Source: Candidatus Kryptoniota bacterium
GTDB taxonomy: Bacteria; Bacteroidota; Ignavibacteria; Kryptoniales; JAKASW01
Length of the DNA: 64,000 bases
Assembly: GCA_036567965.1 (NCBI GenBank)
Contig: DATCTN010000025.1
Coordinates: 1-64,000 of the forward strand
Direction of reading: 5' to 3'
Part shown: positions 55,783-63,452 of the stretch, piece after piece
Layout: every line of letters begins with the position of its first letter
How positions within the stretch are numbered: position 1 is the stretch's first letter
Made by a program: the position numbers and the translations under genes
Notes under the pieces: generated by a model
What the model was told of the DNA's origin: nothing
What the model saw: the letters and a program-made list of their open reading frames with translations, nothing else
The model's database searches: none

Positions 55783-56736
55783 ATGAAAATTTCAATCAGT
55801 CCGATTTCTAAAGAAGATCTGGATAATGTCATCAAATTGTGGAATGAGGTTCTCCCCTTAGACGCGATTACACTCGACAGCCTGGAGTCGCGCGTCCTGC
55901 TGGACGAGAACTTTGACGAGAACACTTTTCTTGTCGCGAAAGAAGACAAAAGTGTCGTTGGATTCGTCGTCGGCACATACGCCCGGAGAGTCTCTCTCGG
56001 TGACCATGACCCCAAAGGAGACCGCTGCTGGATAACGGCATTCGGAGTCGACCCGGAATTCCGGCGGCGCGGAATCGGGAGGCAAATGATTGATTCCCTT
56101 CTGGGGAAATTCAAAAATATCGGGAAGAGCGAGTGCCTCATCGCGACTTACGCTCCCGGTTACTTCGTTCCGGGTATAGACATAAAGGAATATTCCGGCG
56201 GTATAGCTTTTCTGAAACGGCTCGGCTTCGAGGAAATCGCCCGCCCGCTAAGCATGGACACACAGCTACCGCTCTTCAGGATTACTCCAGAAGCAGAGGA
56301 GAAGGAAAAACGCCTCGGCGAATCAGGAATCTCGGTGAGGCCGTATAAAAGGAGCGACCTTTTTTCATTCATTGAGTTTCTCGGGTCGAATATGCCCGCA
56401 GACTGGGTCCGGGTCTCAAGAATAAACCTCAGGGATATGACTCGCGGCATTTTCCATGAGGACCAGATCTTTGTAGCGGTCAACGAAAAGGATGGCCAGG
56501 TGATCGGCTACTGCCAGTTCGAGGGCGCTCACTTCGGACCGTTTGGCGTCGCGGAAAGTTTTCAGGGAAAAGGAATCGGGACCGTCCTCCTCGGCAGAAC
56601 TCTTGAGCGCATGCGTGCGAAAGGACATCACAACGCTTACGTCCTCTGGACAGACGATATCGCGGCAAAAGTCTATTCAAAATTCGGATTCAAAGAGACA
56701 AGGCGATTCGCGGTAATGAAAAAGCCGATCTTATAA
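55783..56736 (+). CDS. Tandem GNAT N-acetyltransferase (copy 1)
   Basis: 317 residues from the ATG at 55783 (GAAAGGA upstream); the frame is open further upstream, but that part overlaps the PorV-like gene. Two GNAT folds occur in tandem: the first (~1-160) with the acetyl-CoA loop R-R-R-G-I-G-R-Q-M, the second (~175-317) with Q-G-K-G-I-G-T-V-L-L. Cytoplasmic. A paralogue of the same architecture lies at 58765, and between them are a NagX-like acetyltransferase and a PIG-L deacetylase, so acetylation of an amino sugar such as glucosamine is a good hypothesis. Tandem GNAT proteins with one degenerate domain are common, and both domains here keep the R/Q-x-x-G-x-G/A core. Confidence 0.85.
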   Translation: MKISISPISKEDLDNVIKLWNEVLPLDAITLDSLESRVLLDENFDENTFLVAKEDKSVVGFVVGTYARRVSLGDHDPKGDRCWITAFGVDPEFRRRGIGRQMIDSLLGKFKNIGKSECLIATYAPGYFVPGIDIKEYSGGIAFLKRLGFEEIARPLSMDTQLPLFRITPEAEEKEKRLGESGISVRPYKRSDLFSFIEFLGSNMPADWVRVSRINLRDMTRGIFHEDQIFVAVNEKDGQVIGYCQFEGAHFGPFGVAESFQGKGIGTVLLGRTLERMRAKGHHNAYVLWTDDIAAKVYSKFGFKETRRFAVMKKPIL

Positions 56737-56797
56737 TCCGATCGAAATAATTGAAGGCAATTCTGATTCGCCGGTCAACGAAAAACGGAATTGAGGT

Positions 56798-57940
56798 ATG
56801 GAAATGACTGAGGAACAAACTCACGATGTCCCGTCCGGGACAGGAAGACTGATCTCGCTCGACGTATTCAGAGGAATCACGATCGCCGGGATGATACTTG
56901 TAAATAACGCCGGAGATTGGTCTCATGTTTATGCACCGCTCGCTCATGCTGAGTGGGACGGATGGACTCCGACGGACCTGATCTATCCGTTCTTCCTGTT
57001 CATCATGGGAGTAGCGATGCCCTTCTCGTTCGGGAAAAGGGCGGCGAGGGGCGAAAGCAAAGGCAAACTCGCGGTCCACATTCTCATCCGGTCCGTGATA
57101 ATGTTTGCGCTCGGGATGCTTCTATCAGGGATTCCGAATTTCAATTACTCACATAGGCTGATTCTCAATGTCCTTCAGAGAATCGGAGTGATATACCTGA
57201 TGTCGGGTATTATCTATCTGTTCTCGAGCGTGGCCGCGCAAGCAATCGTCGCCGTGTTCTGCATCGTCCTCTATTGGCTGCTCATGATGCTCGTTCCCGT
57301 CCCGGGTTACGGAGCTGGAGTTCTCGCGCCGGTCGGCAACCTGTGGTGGTACATTGACAAGGTTCTTCTGCAAGGCTGGCATTATCACGCGGAGGGAATA
57401 CTGAGCCTGATCCCGTCGATCTCCACAGTGCTTTTCGGATCGCTGACAGGTCATTATCTCAGAACGAAGAGAAGCGATATCGAGAAAGCTGCCGGCCTAC
57501 TGGTCGTAGGTAACTTCGGACTCGTGATCGGCGTAATCATGTCGATCTGGTTCCCGATCAACAAACTCCTGTGGAGCAGCTCGTATGTTGTGTTCACTGC
57601 CGGATTCGCCATGGAGATGCTCGGCGTCTCCTTCTGGCTGATCGACATAAAGGGATACAAGAAATGGGCGGAACCGTTCAAAGTTTTCGGCGCGAATGCG
57701 ATCGCTTCCTTCTTCCTCTCCACTCTCGGCGCGATTATCCTCGAGCTCGTTACGATCACAATCCACTCCCCCGCCGGCGCCGCAATCAAGATGAGCCTTA
57801 AGGAATACGTTTACAGCACATTCTTCTCTCCGCTGGCGAGCAGTTACAACGCTTCGGTGCTTTTCTCCGTTGTTTACCTCCTCATCTGGTACGGAGTGAT
57901 GTACGTTTTCTACAAGCGAAAAATATTCATAAAGATTTGA
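56798..57940 (+). CDS. NagX/HGSNAT-like membrane acyltransferase (DUF5009 type)
   Basis: 380 residues with about 10 membrane helices. The N-terminus has R-L-I-S-L-D-V-F-R-G-I-T-I-A-G-M-I-L-V-N-N, followed by W-T-P-T-D-L-I-Y-P-F-F-L-F-I-M-G-V-A. These are hallmarks of the family of heparan-alpha-glucosaminide N-acetyltransferase and bacterial NagX. The human enzyme moves acetyl from cytosolic acetyl-CoA to glucosamine across a membrane; NagX genes recur in GlcNAc operons. Located before the PIG-L deacetylase gene (6-bp gap), it could re-acetylate glucosamine residues on the outside of the inner membrane. The exact reaction is inferred. Confidence 0.88.
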   Translation: MEMTEEQTHDVPSGTGRLISLDVFRGITIAGMILVNNAGDWSHVYAPLAHAEWDGWTPTDLIYPFFLFIMGVAMPFSFGKRAARGESKGKLAVHILIRSVIMFALGMLLSGIPNFNYSHRLILNVLQRIGVIYLMSGIIYLFSSVAAQAIVAVFCIVLYWLLMMLVPVPGYGAGVLAPVGNLWWYIDKVLLQGWHYHAEGILSLIPSISTVLFGSLTGHYLRTKRSDIEKAAGLLVVGNFGLVIGVIMSIWFPINKLLWSSSYVVFTAGFAMEMLGVSFWLIDIKGYKKWAEPFKVFGANAIASFFLSTLGAIILELVTITIHSPAGAAIKMSLKEYVYSTFFSPLASSYNASVLFSVVYLLIWYGVMYVFYKRKIFIKI

Positions 57941-57946
57941 ATACTC

Positions 57947-58768
57947 ATGAAGAAAAAAATCTATTCTTGCGCGCTCCTGTTACTATTCGCCTTCGCGGGT
58001 GGAAAACATGACGCCGACGAAAGGAACTCCAGCAAAATGAAAAACGGTACACAGACTATCCTGGCAATCGGGGCTCACGCGGGTGATATGGAGATCTCAT
58101 GCGGGGCAGTTCTTGCAAAGCAGGCCATGATGGGAGACCGGGTCGTGATTCTTCACCTGACGCTCGGTGAAGGCGGAAATCCAAAGATGTCAGCCGAAGA
58201 CTACGGCAGCCAGAAGAAACGTGAGGCGCTCAAGGTCGACAGCCTCCTTGGCGCCGAGCCAATCTTCGGACCCTACCACGACGGCGAGCTCCCTAACGAC
58301 GAGGTCGCGAGACATTATGTCGCCAACGTCATCAGGATGGTGAAACCGAGCTGCATAATAACACACTGGACAAAAAGCATTCATAAAGATCATTCCAACG
58401 CGCACGCGGTAGTGGTAGATGCCATACTCCTCGCAAGCTTGCCGTCGGTGGGAACTGTAACTCCTTACTCGGAGACCGAATATCCTGAGTGGCGCGGTGT
58501 GAAGCGCATCTTGTACACCGAGAACTGGGAGGACATGGACGATTATCAGCCGTACGTTTACGTGGACGTGAACGAGTCGCTTGAGAAATGGGAGAAAGCG
58601 GTAAAGGAGTACGAGTTCATCGGAGGAAAGATCTCGAGCTTCCCTTATTTGAATTATTACAAGTCGCTTGCATCGGTTCGCGGAGCGGAAGCCGGATTCG
58701 CCTGCGCTGTTTCATTCAACGTCGACCAGTTCGATAAGAAACTAATATGGAAGACAATTAATCCATGA
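57947..58768 (+). CDS. PIG-L/LmbE-family amino-sugar deacetylase
   Basis: 273 residues. Zinc-site motifs are A-I-G-A-H-A-G-D-M-E (His44, Asp47) and H-K-D-H-S-N-A-H (146-153). The family removes N-acetyl groups from GlcNAc-containing substrates, e.g. MshB and archaeal diacetylchitobiose deacetylase. In the usual A-H-P-D-D motif the first Asp is the general base; here that place is Gly46, as in the A-H-x-G-D branch of the family. Starting at 57947 gives a weak signal peptide (A-L-L-L-L-F-A-F-A-G) but has no clear ribosome-binding site. An internal ATG at 58037 (Met31) has AAAGGAA upstream and would make a cytoplasmic form. The stop overlaps the next start (ATGA). Confidence 0.85.
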   Translation: MKKKIYSCALLLLFAFAGGKHDADERNSSKMKNGTQTILAIGAHAGDMEISCGAVLAKQAMMGDRVVILHLTLGEGGNPKMSAEDYGSQKKREALKVDSLLGAEPIFGPYHDGELPNDEVARHYVANVIRMVKPSCIITHWTKSIHKDHSNAHAVVVDAILLASLPSVGTVTPYSETEYPEWRGVKRILYTENWEDMDDYQPYVYVDVNESLEKWEKAVKEYEFIGGKISSFPYLNYYKSLASVRGAEAGFACAVSFNVDQFDKKLIWKTINP

Positions 58769-59739
58769 CAAACTTATATACTGCCACAAGCAGGCAGGAG
58801 TTGACCGGCGCATTTTCTATCCGTCCGTATGTTGGCGATGATGAAAACAGCGTGGTCGCTCTCTGGAACAAGTGCCTCCTCCGTGATCCGATAACAACGG
58901 AGACCTTCAGGAGAAAGGTGTTGCTTGATGAAAATTTCGATCAAGATGGTTGTATAATAGTTTCGATCGACGAGATGGTAGTCGGATTCTGCCTCGCGGT
59001 GAGGCGGCGATACCCGTACTTCGGTCTCGACATGGAACGCGGCAGGGGCTGGATCACCGCTTTTTTTGTCCATCCCAGCTATCGAACTAAGGGCTTCGGG
59101 AAGAAACTGGTGACCGCCGGTGAGCACTTCCTGAAATCCTGCGGGGTCCAGGACGTATTCGTGTCCTCATACACACCAAATTACTTCGCTCCCGGAATCG
59201 ATCTCGACGCTTACGAAGACGCGCTTACCTTCTTGAAAAACCTTGGCTACAAAAGAAGCGAGAGAGTATACAGCATGGGCCGCTCACTAATGGACTTCCA
59301 GCTGTCCCGGGAAGCGGAAAACAAATTGGCGGCGCTCGCCTCACAGGGAATCAAGATCAGCGTATTCGACCCCAAGTTCCTCACGGGATTGATAGAATTC
59401 CTCCGGAACGATTATCCGGGAGAGCTGCTCAGGGTAGCTCTCGAAAAACTGAGAAGGAACCCGAACACCGATGAGATCATACTCGCGGTGAAAGACGAAC
59501 ACGTGATCGGCTTCAGCCACTTCGAAGAAGAGCACTTCGGGCCGTTCGCCATCGAGAAGGAATTTATGGGAAGGGGGATCGGGACTTCCCTTTATTACGC
59601 GACGGCTGTCCAGATGAAAGAAAAGGGTCAAAGAAATTTGTGGCTCGCGTGGACCACGGGGCACGCAAAAGATTTCTACCACAGATGCGGTTTAAGAGTT
59701 ACCAGGCGGCATGAAATAATGAAGAAGTCGCTGAGATGA
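58765..59739 (+). CDS. Tandem GNAT N-acetyltransferase (copy 2)
   Basis: 324 residues, two GNAT folds: the first (~15-175) with G-W-I-T-A-F-F-V-H-P and R-T-K-G-F-G-K-K-L, the second (~185-324) with M-G-R-G-I-G-T-S-L-Y. It is a full-length paralogue of 55783: both contain L-L-D-E-N-F-D, and Y-F-A-P-G-I-D here matches Y-F-V-P-G-I-D there. Overlapping starts and stops on both sides (ATGA with the deacetylase at 58765-58768, and ATGA with the symporter at 59736-59739) place it inside a tightly coupled three-gene block, consistent with acetylation of an amino sugar or a related metabolite entering through the symporter. Confidence 0.87.
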   Translation: MTNLYTATSRQELTGAFSIRPYVGDDENSVVALWNKCLLRDPITTETFRRKVLLDENFDQDGCIIVSIDEMVVGFCLAVRRRYPYFGLDMERGRGWITAFFVHPSYRTKGFGKKLVTAGEHFLKSCGVQDVFVSSYTPNYFAPGIDLDAYEDALTFLKNLGYKRSERVYSMGRSLMDFQLSREAENKLAALASQGIKISVFDPKFLTGLIEFLRNDYPGELLRVALEKLRRNPNTDEIILAVKDEHVIGFSHFEEEHFGPFAIEKEFMGRGIGTSLYYATAVQMKEKGQRNLWLAWTTGHAKDFYHRCGLRVTRRHEIMKKSLR

Positions 59740-61205
59740 ATTTTCATCTGGCGGACTGGGTCATCCTGATCGCGTATCTCAGCGGGTCGATTTATGCCGG
59801 GCTCCGCGCGCGAAAATATGTTGAGAACATGGAAGGCTACTACGTAGCCGGTAGAAAAGTGAAAGTGGCGCTCGGCACTGCAACGCTCATCGCTACAGAG
59901 ATCGGCGTCGTGACGTTCATGTATTTCGGCCAGCTCGGCTACATGACCGGTTTCTCCTGCTTCGTGCTCGGTGTGATCGGTGTCTTCGGATACCTCGTAA
60001 TCGGAAAGACGGGCTTCGTCGTCTCCCGTTTGAGAGAGCTCAAAGTCATAACGATACCTGAATTCTACGAGATGCGTTTCAGCAAGTGGGTGAGATGGCT
60101 CGGCGGCGTTCTGCTCTTCCTCGGAGGAGTCCTGAATATGGGCATCTTTCTGAGGTTCGACAGCATTTTCCTGACGGAGACGATGGGGCTGGGAGAACAG
60201 GCGAGAGTTGCGGTCATGGTCGTCATGCTGCTCGTCGTGATAGCGTACACGGTACTCGGCGGAATGTTCTCAGTAGTCATCACCGATTTTATACAGTTCG
60301 TAATTCTCTCGTTCGGTATGCTCATAGCAACGATCTTCATTCTCATGAGAGTAGATATCCACAAGATTGTAAGCGCAGTGACCCAGCAATACGGCGCATC
60401 AGGAGTTAACCCCGTGATGAATCCGCATTTCGGGTGGGCATTTATTTTCTGGATGCTGATAGGAAGCATCGCGCTGTCTGCTTTGAATCAACCCGCGGTG
60501 TCCAAATCATTCGCCTCCGAGAGCCCTGAAGTCGGAAGAAAAGTGTTTCTTTACACCGGTCTCACTCTCGGCGGACGGTACATGATCCCGATGTTCTGGG
60601 GAGTGGCGGCCCTCGCCGTTCTCGGGCCTCATGCTGATTCACTTGTCGCCATGCCCCGGCTTCTGGGCTTATTCGTGCCGTCGGGATTCCTCGGACTCAT
60701 GATCGCAGGAATGCTGGCTGCCTCGATGTCGACTTACAGCGCATACTTGCTTGCATGGAGCACGGTCGCGACGAGAGACGTAATCTCTCCATTATTGAAA
60801 ACCTCACTCACCGACGCACTCAATGTCAGGATGACGAGAACCATCGCAATCTTCATCGGCATATTCATGCTTGTATTCGGACTGGTTTACGAGATTCCAT
60901 CGACCGCGTATCAGTATCTCGCGATCACTGCCGGCATGTACGCTGCGGGCGGTTTCGCCTGCGTGACCGCCGGAATCTACTGGCGAAAGGCGAACGTTGT
61001 AGGTGCCTACTGGGGTCTCGGGTTGGGTGCGGTCGCGCCTCTGACTTTCCTTGTTCTCTCCCAGTTCAAGGAATCCTTGCCGGCCGGATTCCTCTTTCTG
61101 GTCGACGTGAACATCTCGGGGTTCATTAGTTTCGCGCTTGCCGCCATTGGAATGATACTTGGCTCGCTCCTCACGCAGAAGAGTCATCCCCCGGTGAAAT
61201 TATGA
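59736..61205 (+). CDS. Sodium/solute symporter (SSS family), candidate amino-sugar or MurNAc transporter
   Basis: 489 residues with about 13-14 membrane helices. SSS features include Y-Y-V-A-G-R-K-V (35-42), Y-T-V-L-G-G-M-F-S-V-V-I-T-D-F-I-Q-F and G-L-M-I-A-G-M-L-A-A-S-M-S-T-Y-S-A-Y. An SSS protein in Tannerella forsythia has been reported as the inner-membrane MurNAc transporter, encoded near MurNAc catabolic genes. Here the gene is followed within 2.3 kb by a DUF1343/NamZ-like gene, so MurNAc or another amino sugar is a reasonable cargo. Translationally coupled to the GNAT gene. A microprotein gene follows. Confidence 0.9.
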   Translation: MNFHLADWVILIAYLSGSIYAGLRARKYVENMEGYYVAGRKVKVALGTATLIATEIGVVTFMYFGQLGYMTGFSCFVLGVIGVFGYLVIGKTGFVVSRLRELKVITIPEFYEMRFSKWVRWLGGVLLFLGGVLNMGIFLRFDSIFLTETMGLGEQARVAVMVVMLLVVIAYTVLGGMFSVVITDFIQFVILSFGMLIATIFILMRVDIHKIVSAVTQQYGASGVNPVMNPHFGWAFIFWMLIGSIALSALNQPAVSKSFASESPEVGRKVFLYTGLTLGGRYMIPMFWGVAALAVLGPHADSLVAMPRLLGLFVPSGFLGLMIAGMLAASMSTYSAYLLAWSTVATRDVISPLLKTSLTDALNVRMTRTIAIFIGIFMLVFGLVYEIPSTAYQYLAITAGMYAAGGFACVTAGIYWRKANVVGAYWGLGLGAVAPLTFLVLSQFKESLPAGFLFLVDVNISGFISFALAAIGMILGSLLTQKSHPPVKL

Positions 61206-61364
61206 AAAATCCTCAGCACTCAGCAGAAATAAACGTGAAGGCACCGTGCCTCCTGCCCGTTGTGTTGGATATGAAATTTGCGACCGGACAAGGTGCAAGT
61301 ACATTCGAATGTTGCGGGACTGACTCCCGAGTGTGGAGTGTCGATAATTCAGAAAGGAATTCAA

Positions 61365-61541
61365 TTGCCGACCATTGATCTTTTCTGGCTAATACTTTTT
61401 TGCATTTCCACAGTCGTCCTTTTTTCCATCGCCGGCATCATAACTGTTTTTGGAATCAAAGACATGAAGAGTCTGCTTTCCCGTTCAGATAAGAAAGAAA
61501 AAGGAAAAGCGAATAGCGGGAACGGAAATCCGCTGCGATGA
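61365..61541 (+). CDS. Single-pass membrane microprotein next to symporter
   Basis: 58 residues from a TTG start at 61365, chosen because AAAGGA lies 6 bases upstream; the same frame could start at TTG 61278, but that adds a sequence with no homology-like features. One membrane helix (~5-27: L-F-W-L-I-L-F-C-I-S-T-V-V-L-F-S-I-A-G-I) is followed by a charged tail (S-R-S-D-K-K-E-K-G-K). Small one-helix partners are known for several SSS transporters, so a stabilising subunit is possible. I do not recognise the family. Confidence 0.55.
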   Translation: MPTIDLFWLILFCISTVVLFSIAGIITVFGIKDMKSLLSRSDKKEKGKANSGNGNPLR

Positions 61542-61569
61542 GACCCTCATATTCTGCAGAAGTGGAACG

Positions 61570-63444
61570 ATGAAGGAATTCTCGGGAAGAAGCAATTCGC
61601 TGCTTGTGCTCGCTGTGCTCGTGGCGCTTTTAGCGGTGCCGACAAGTGCGCAAGTACCGAAGCGCCATTCCTGGAATCATTCTGCAAAAGTGACGGTGGA
61701 TGCGTCAAATCGTTTGTCGGTAATCAACCCGCTTATATATGGTCTTAACGTCGCGAGATGGGACGAGGATTTGTTCCCGGGACCCGCACAGGATATGCTG
61801 TTAACCTCCGACCAGACAGCAATAAGAAGAATCAGGCAAAGCGGGGTAACAATCCTGAAATATCCAGGCGGGAACGACGCCGATCATTATACATGGAACG
61901 ATCCGAAGAACAGCGCCGCTGAAATGAATACTGACGAATACGCCGCACTGCTTGCCGCAACCGGCACCGAAGGGTTTGTTACCATAAACTTCAATGAATC
62001 TCCCGAACTCGCTGCGGAATGGGTGGCGTATTGCAACAAAGAGAAAGGCTACCACATCAAGTACTGGGAAATCGGAGACGAACAGTGGGGCTCGTGGGCG
62101 AGGGGACACACCACTCCGGAAAAATACGCCGAAAGATTTATCTCGTTCGCGAAGGCGATGAAGGGAGCTGACTCGACCATACTCGTCGCATCCAACGTCA
62201 TGCCTTCGGCGGACACGAGCGGCTGGACATACCGCGTCCTGAAGTCCGCCGGCAAGTACATCGATATGGTGAGTTTCTCGTTTTATCCTTTCACCAACAA
62301 ACAGGAATACGAAGACACGATATTGACCGGCCCCTACCGATATCGCCTCGCGTACAAAACCATTCGCGAAGCGCTCGAAGAAGCACTCCCGATAGCCGAT
62401 CCGGCGCATGGCAAGGAAAAAGCAGACACAATGTGGATCGCTGACGTCGGCTACAATTCAATCTCAGGATATCCCGGACCGATCACGCTCTCTATCGCGA
62501 ACACATTGTATATCGCCGATATGATAGGTACCATGGCACAGCTCGGAGAACAGATTTCATGTTACTGGGCGCTTCACAACTCCTATCCTCCAAGACACGG
62601 CGATTACGGTATCCTTTCAGAAGATGGAAAAGGCAGACGAAATTTCGTTTACTACGTTTTCCCGTTATTCACTCGATACTTTGGAAGAGATCTTGTCAAC
62701 AGCACATGCTCAGACACTTCCCTTTCCGTATACTCGAGCCTGACCGGTAACGATACTCTTTCGATCATCCTCATCAACAAAAACAAACGCACCGCCGCGA
62801 GGGCTGACATAGAGTTGAAAGGATTCACGGCGCAGGGTTCTCCCACAGCATTGATCCTCAACTCCGAGCACAAGCTGGATAAGTTTGATGCGCTCAAGCA
62901 TACCGCTTCTGTACTTTCAGAGAATATCCCTCCCTATTCTATTGTCGTTCTTCAGCTGCAGCGAGAAGGTGCCGTTCCACCGCCGGAAAACCTGGCGCTC
63001 GGAGCGCGGGCCACTGCATCCTCATTTGCTCTCAATGGTCCTGACTTCGGACCCTCAAGGGCTGTAGACGGCAAGCAGTACACACGTTGGGCTTCTTCAG
63101 CTTTGTGGGGAAAAGAAGGCGGACTCGACGAGCAGTGGTTTGAACTTGACTTTGGAAAGCAGCGCAAGTTTAACACGATCGTTCTCCACTGGAGTGAGGG
63201 ACACGGAGTTCAATTTATCATACTAGTCTCGCCGGACAAAAAGAACTGGCACACAGTAGTTCAGGAGCAGCAGGGTGCCGGCGGAACGCAAAATTTTGGT
63301 TTTGAAGATGTCAGAGCCCGTTTCATCAAACTCATCTGTCTGAAGGGAACGCACTCGGTCTCGACCTACTCGATAAACGAATTCGAAATCTATGATTATC
63401 CGAAGAGTTTGCGAAAGAGTACGTCTTACAAAAATGAAAATTGA
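61570..63444 (+). CDS. Secreted GH51/GH39-like (clan A) glycosidase with CBM32-like domain
   Basis: 624 residues, signal peptide ending P-T-S-A-Q. Residues ~40-470 resemble clan-A barrels of the arabinofuranosidase type: I-N-P-L-I-Y-G-L-N, L-K-Y-P-G-G-N-D-A-D and the acid/base strand Y-W-E-I-G-D-E-Q-W-G with Glu171 (Asp instead of the usual Asn before it). At the place where the nucleophile Glu is expected, the sequence is W-I-A-D-V-G-Y-N-S (289-297), with Asp292/Val293. The enzyme may use Asp, be inactive, or belong to an undescribed subfamily. Residues ~478-615 are an F5/8-type (CBM32-like) domain (A-S-S-F, A-V-D-G-K-Q-Y-T-R-W-A-S, W-F-E-L-D-F-G). No T9SS tail, so probably periplasmic. 8 bp before the NamZ-like gene. 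Confidence 0.75.
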   Translation: MKEFSGRSNSLLVLAVLVALLAVPTSAQVPKRHSWNHSAKVTVDASNRLSVINPLIYGLNVARWDEDLFPGPAQDMLLTSDQTAIRRIRQSGVTILKYPGGNDADHYTWNDPKNSAAEMNTDEYAALLAATGTEGFVTINFNESPELAAEWVAYCNKEKGYHIKYWEIGDEQWGSWARGHTTPEKYAERFISFAKAMKGADSTILVASNVMPSADTSGWTYRVLKSAGKYIDMVSFSFYPFTNKQEYEDTILTGPYRYRLAYKTIREALEEALPIADPAHGKEKADTMWIADVGYNSISGYPGPITLSIANTLYIADMIGTMAQLGEQISCYWALHNSYPPRHGDYGILSEDGKGRRNFVYYVFPLFTRYFGRDLVNSTCSDTSLSVYSSLTGNDTLSIILINKNKRTAARADIELKGFTAQGSPTALILNSEHKLDKFDALKHTASVLSENIPPYSIVVLQLQREGAVPPPENLALGARATASSFALNGPDFGPSRAVDGKQYTRWASSALWGKEGGLDEQWFELDFGKQRKFNTIVLHWSEGHGVQFIILVSPDKKNWHTVVQEQQGAGGTQNFGFEDVRARFIKLICLKGTHSVSTYSINEFEIYDYPKSLRKSTSYKNEN

Positions 63445-63452
63445 ATACTGAA

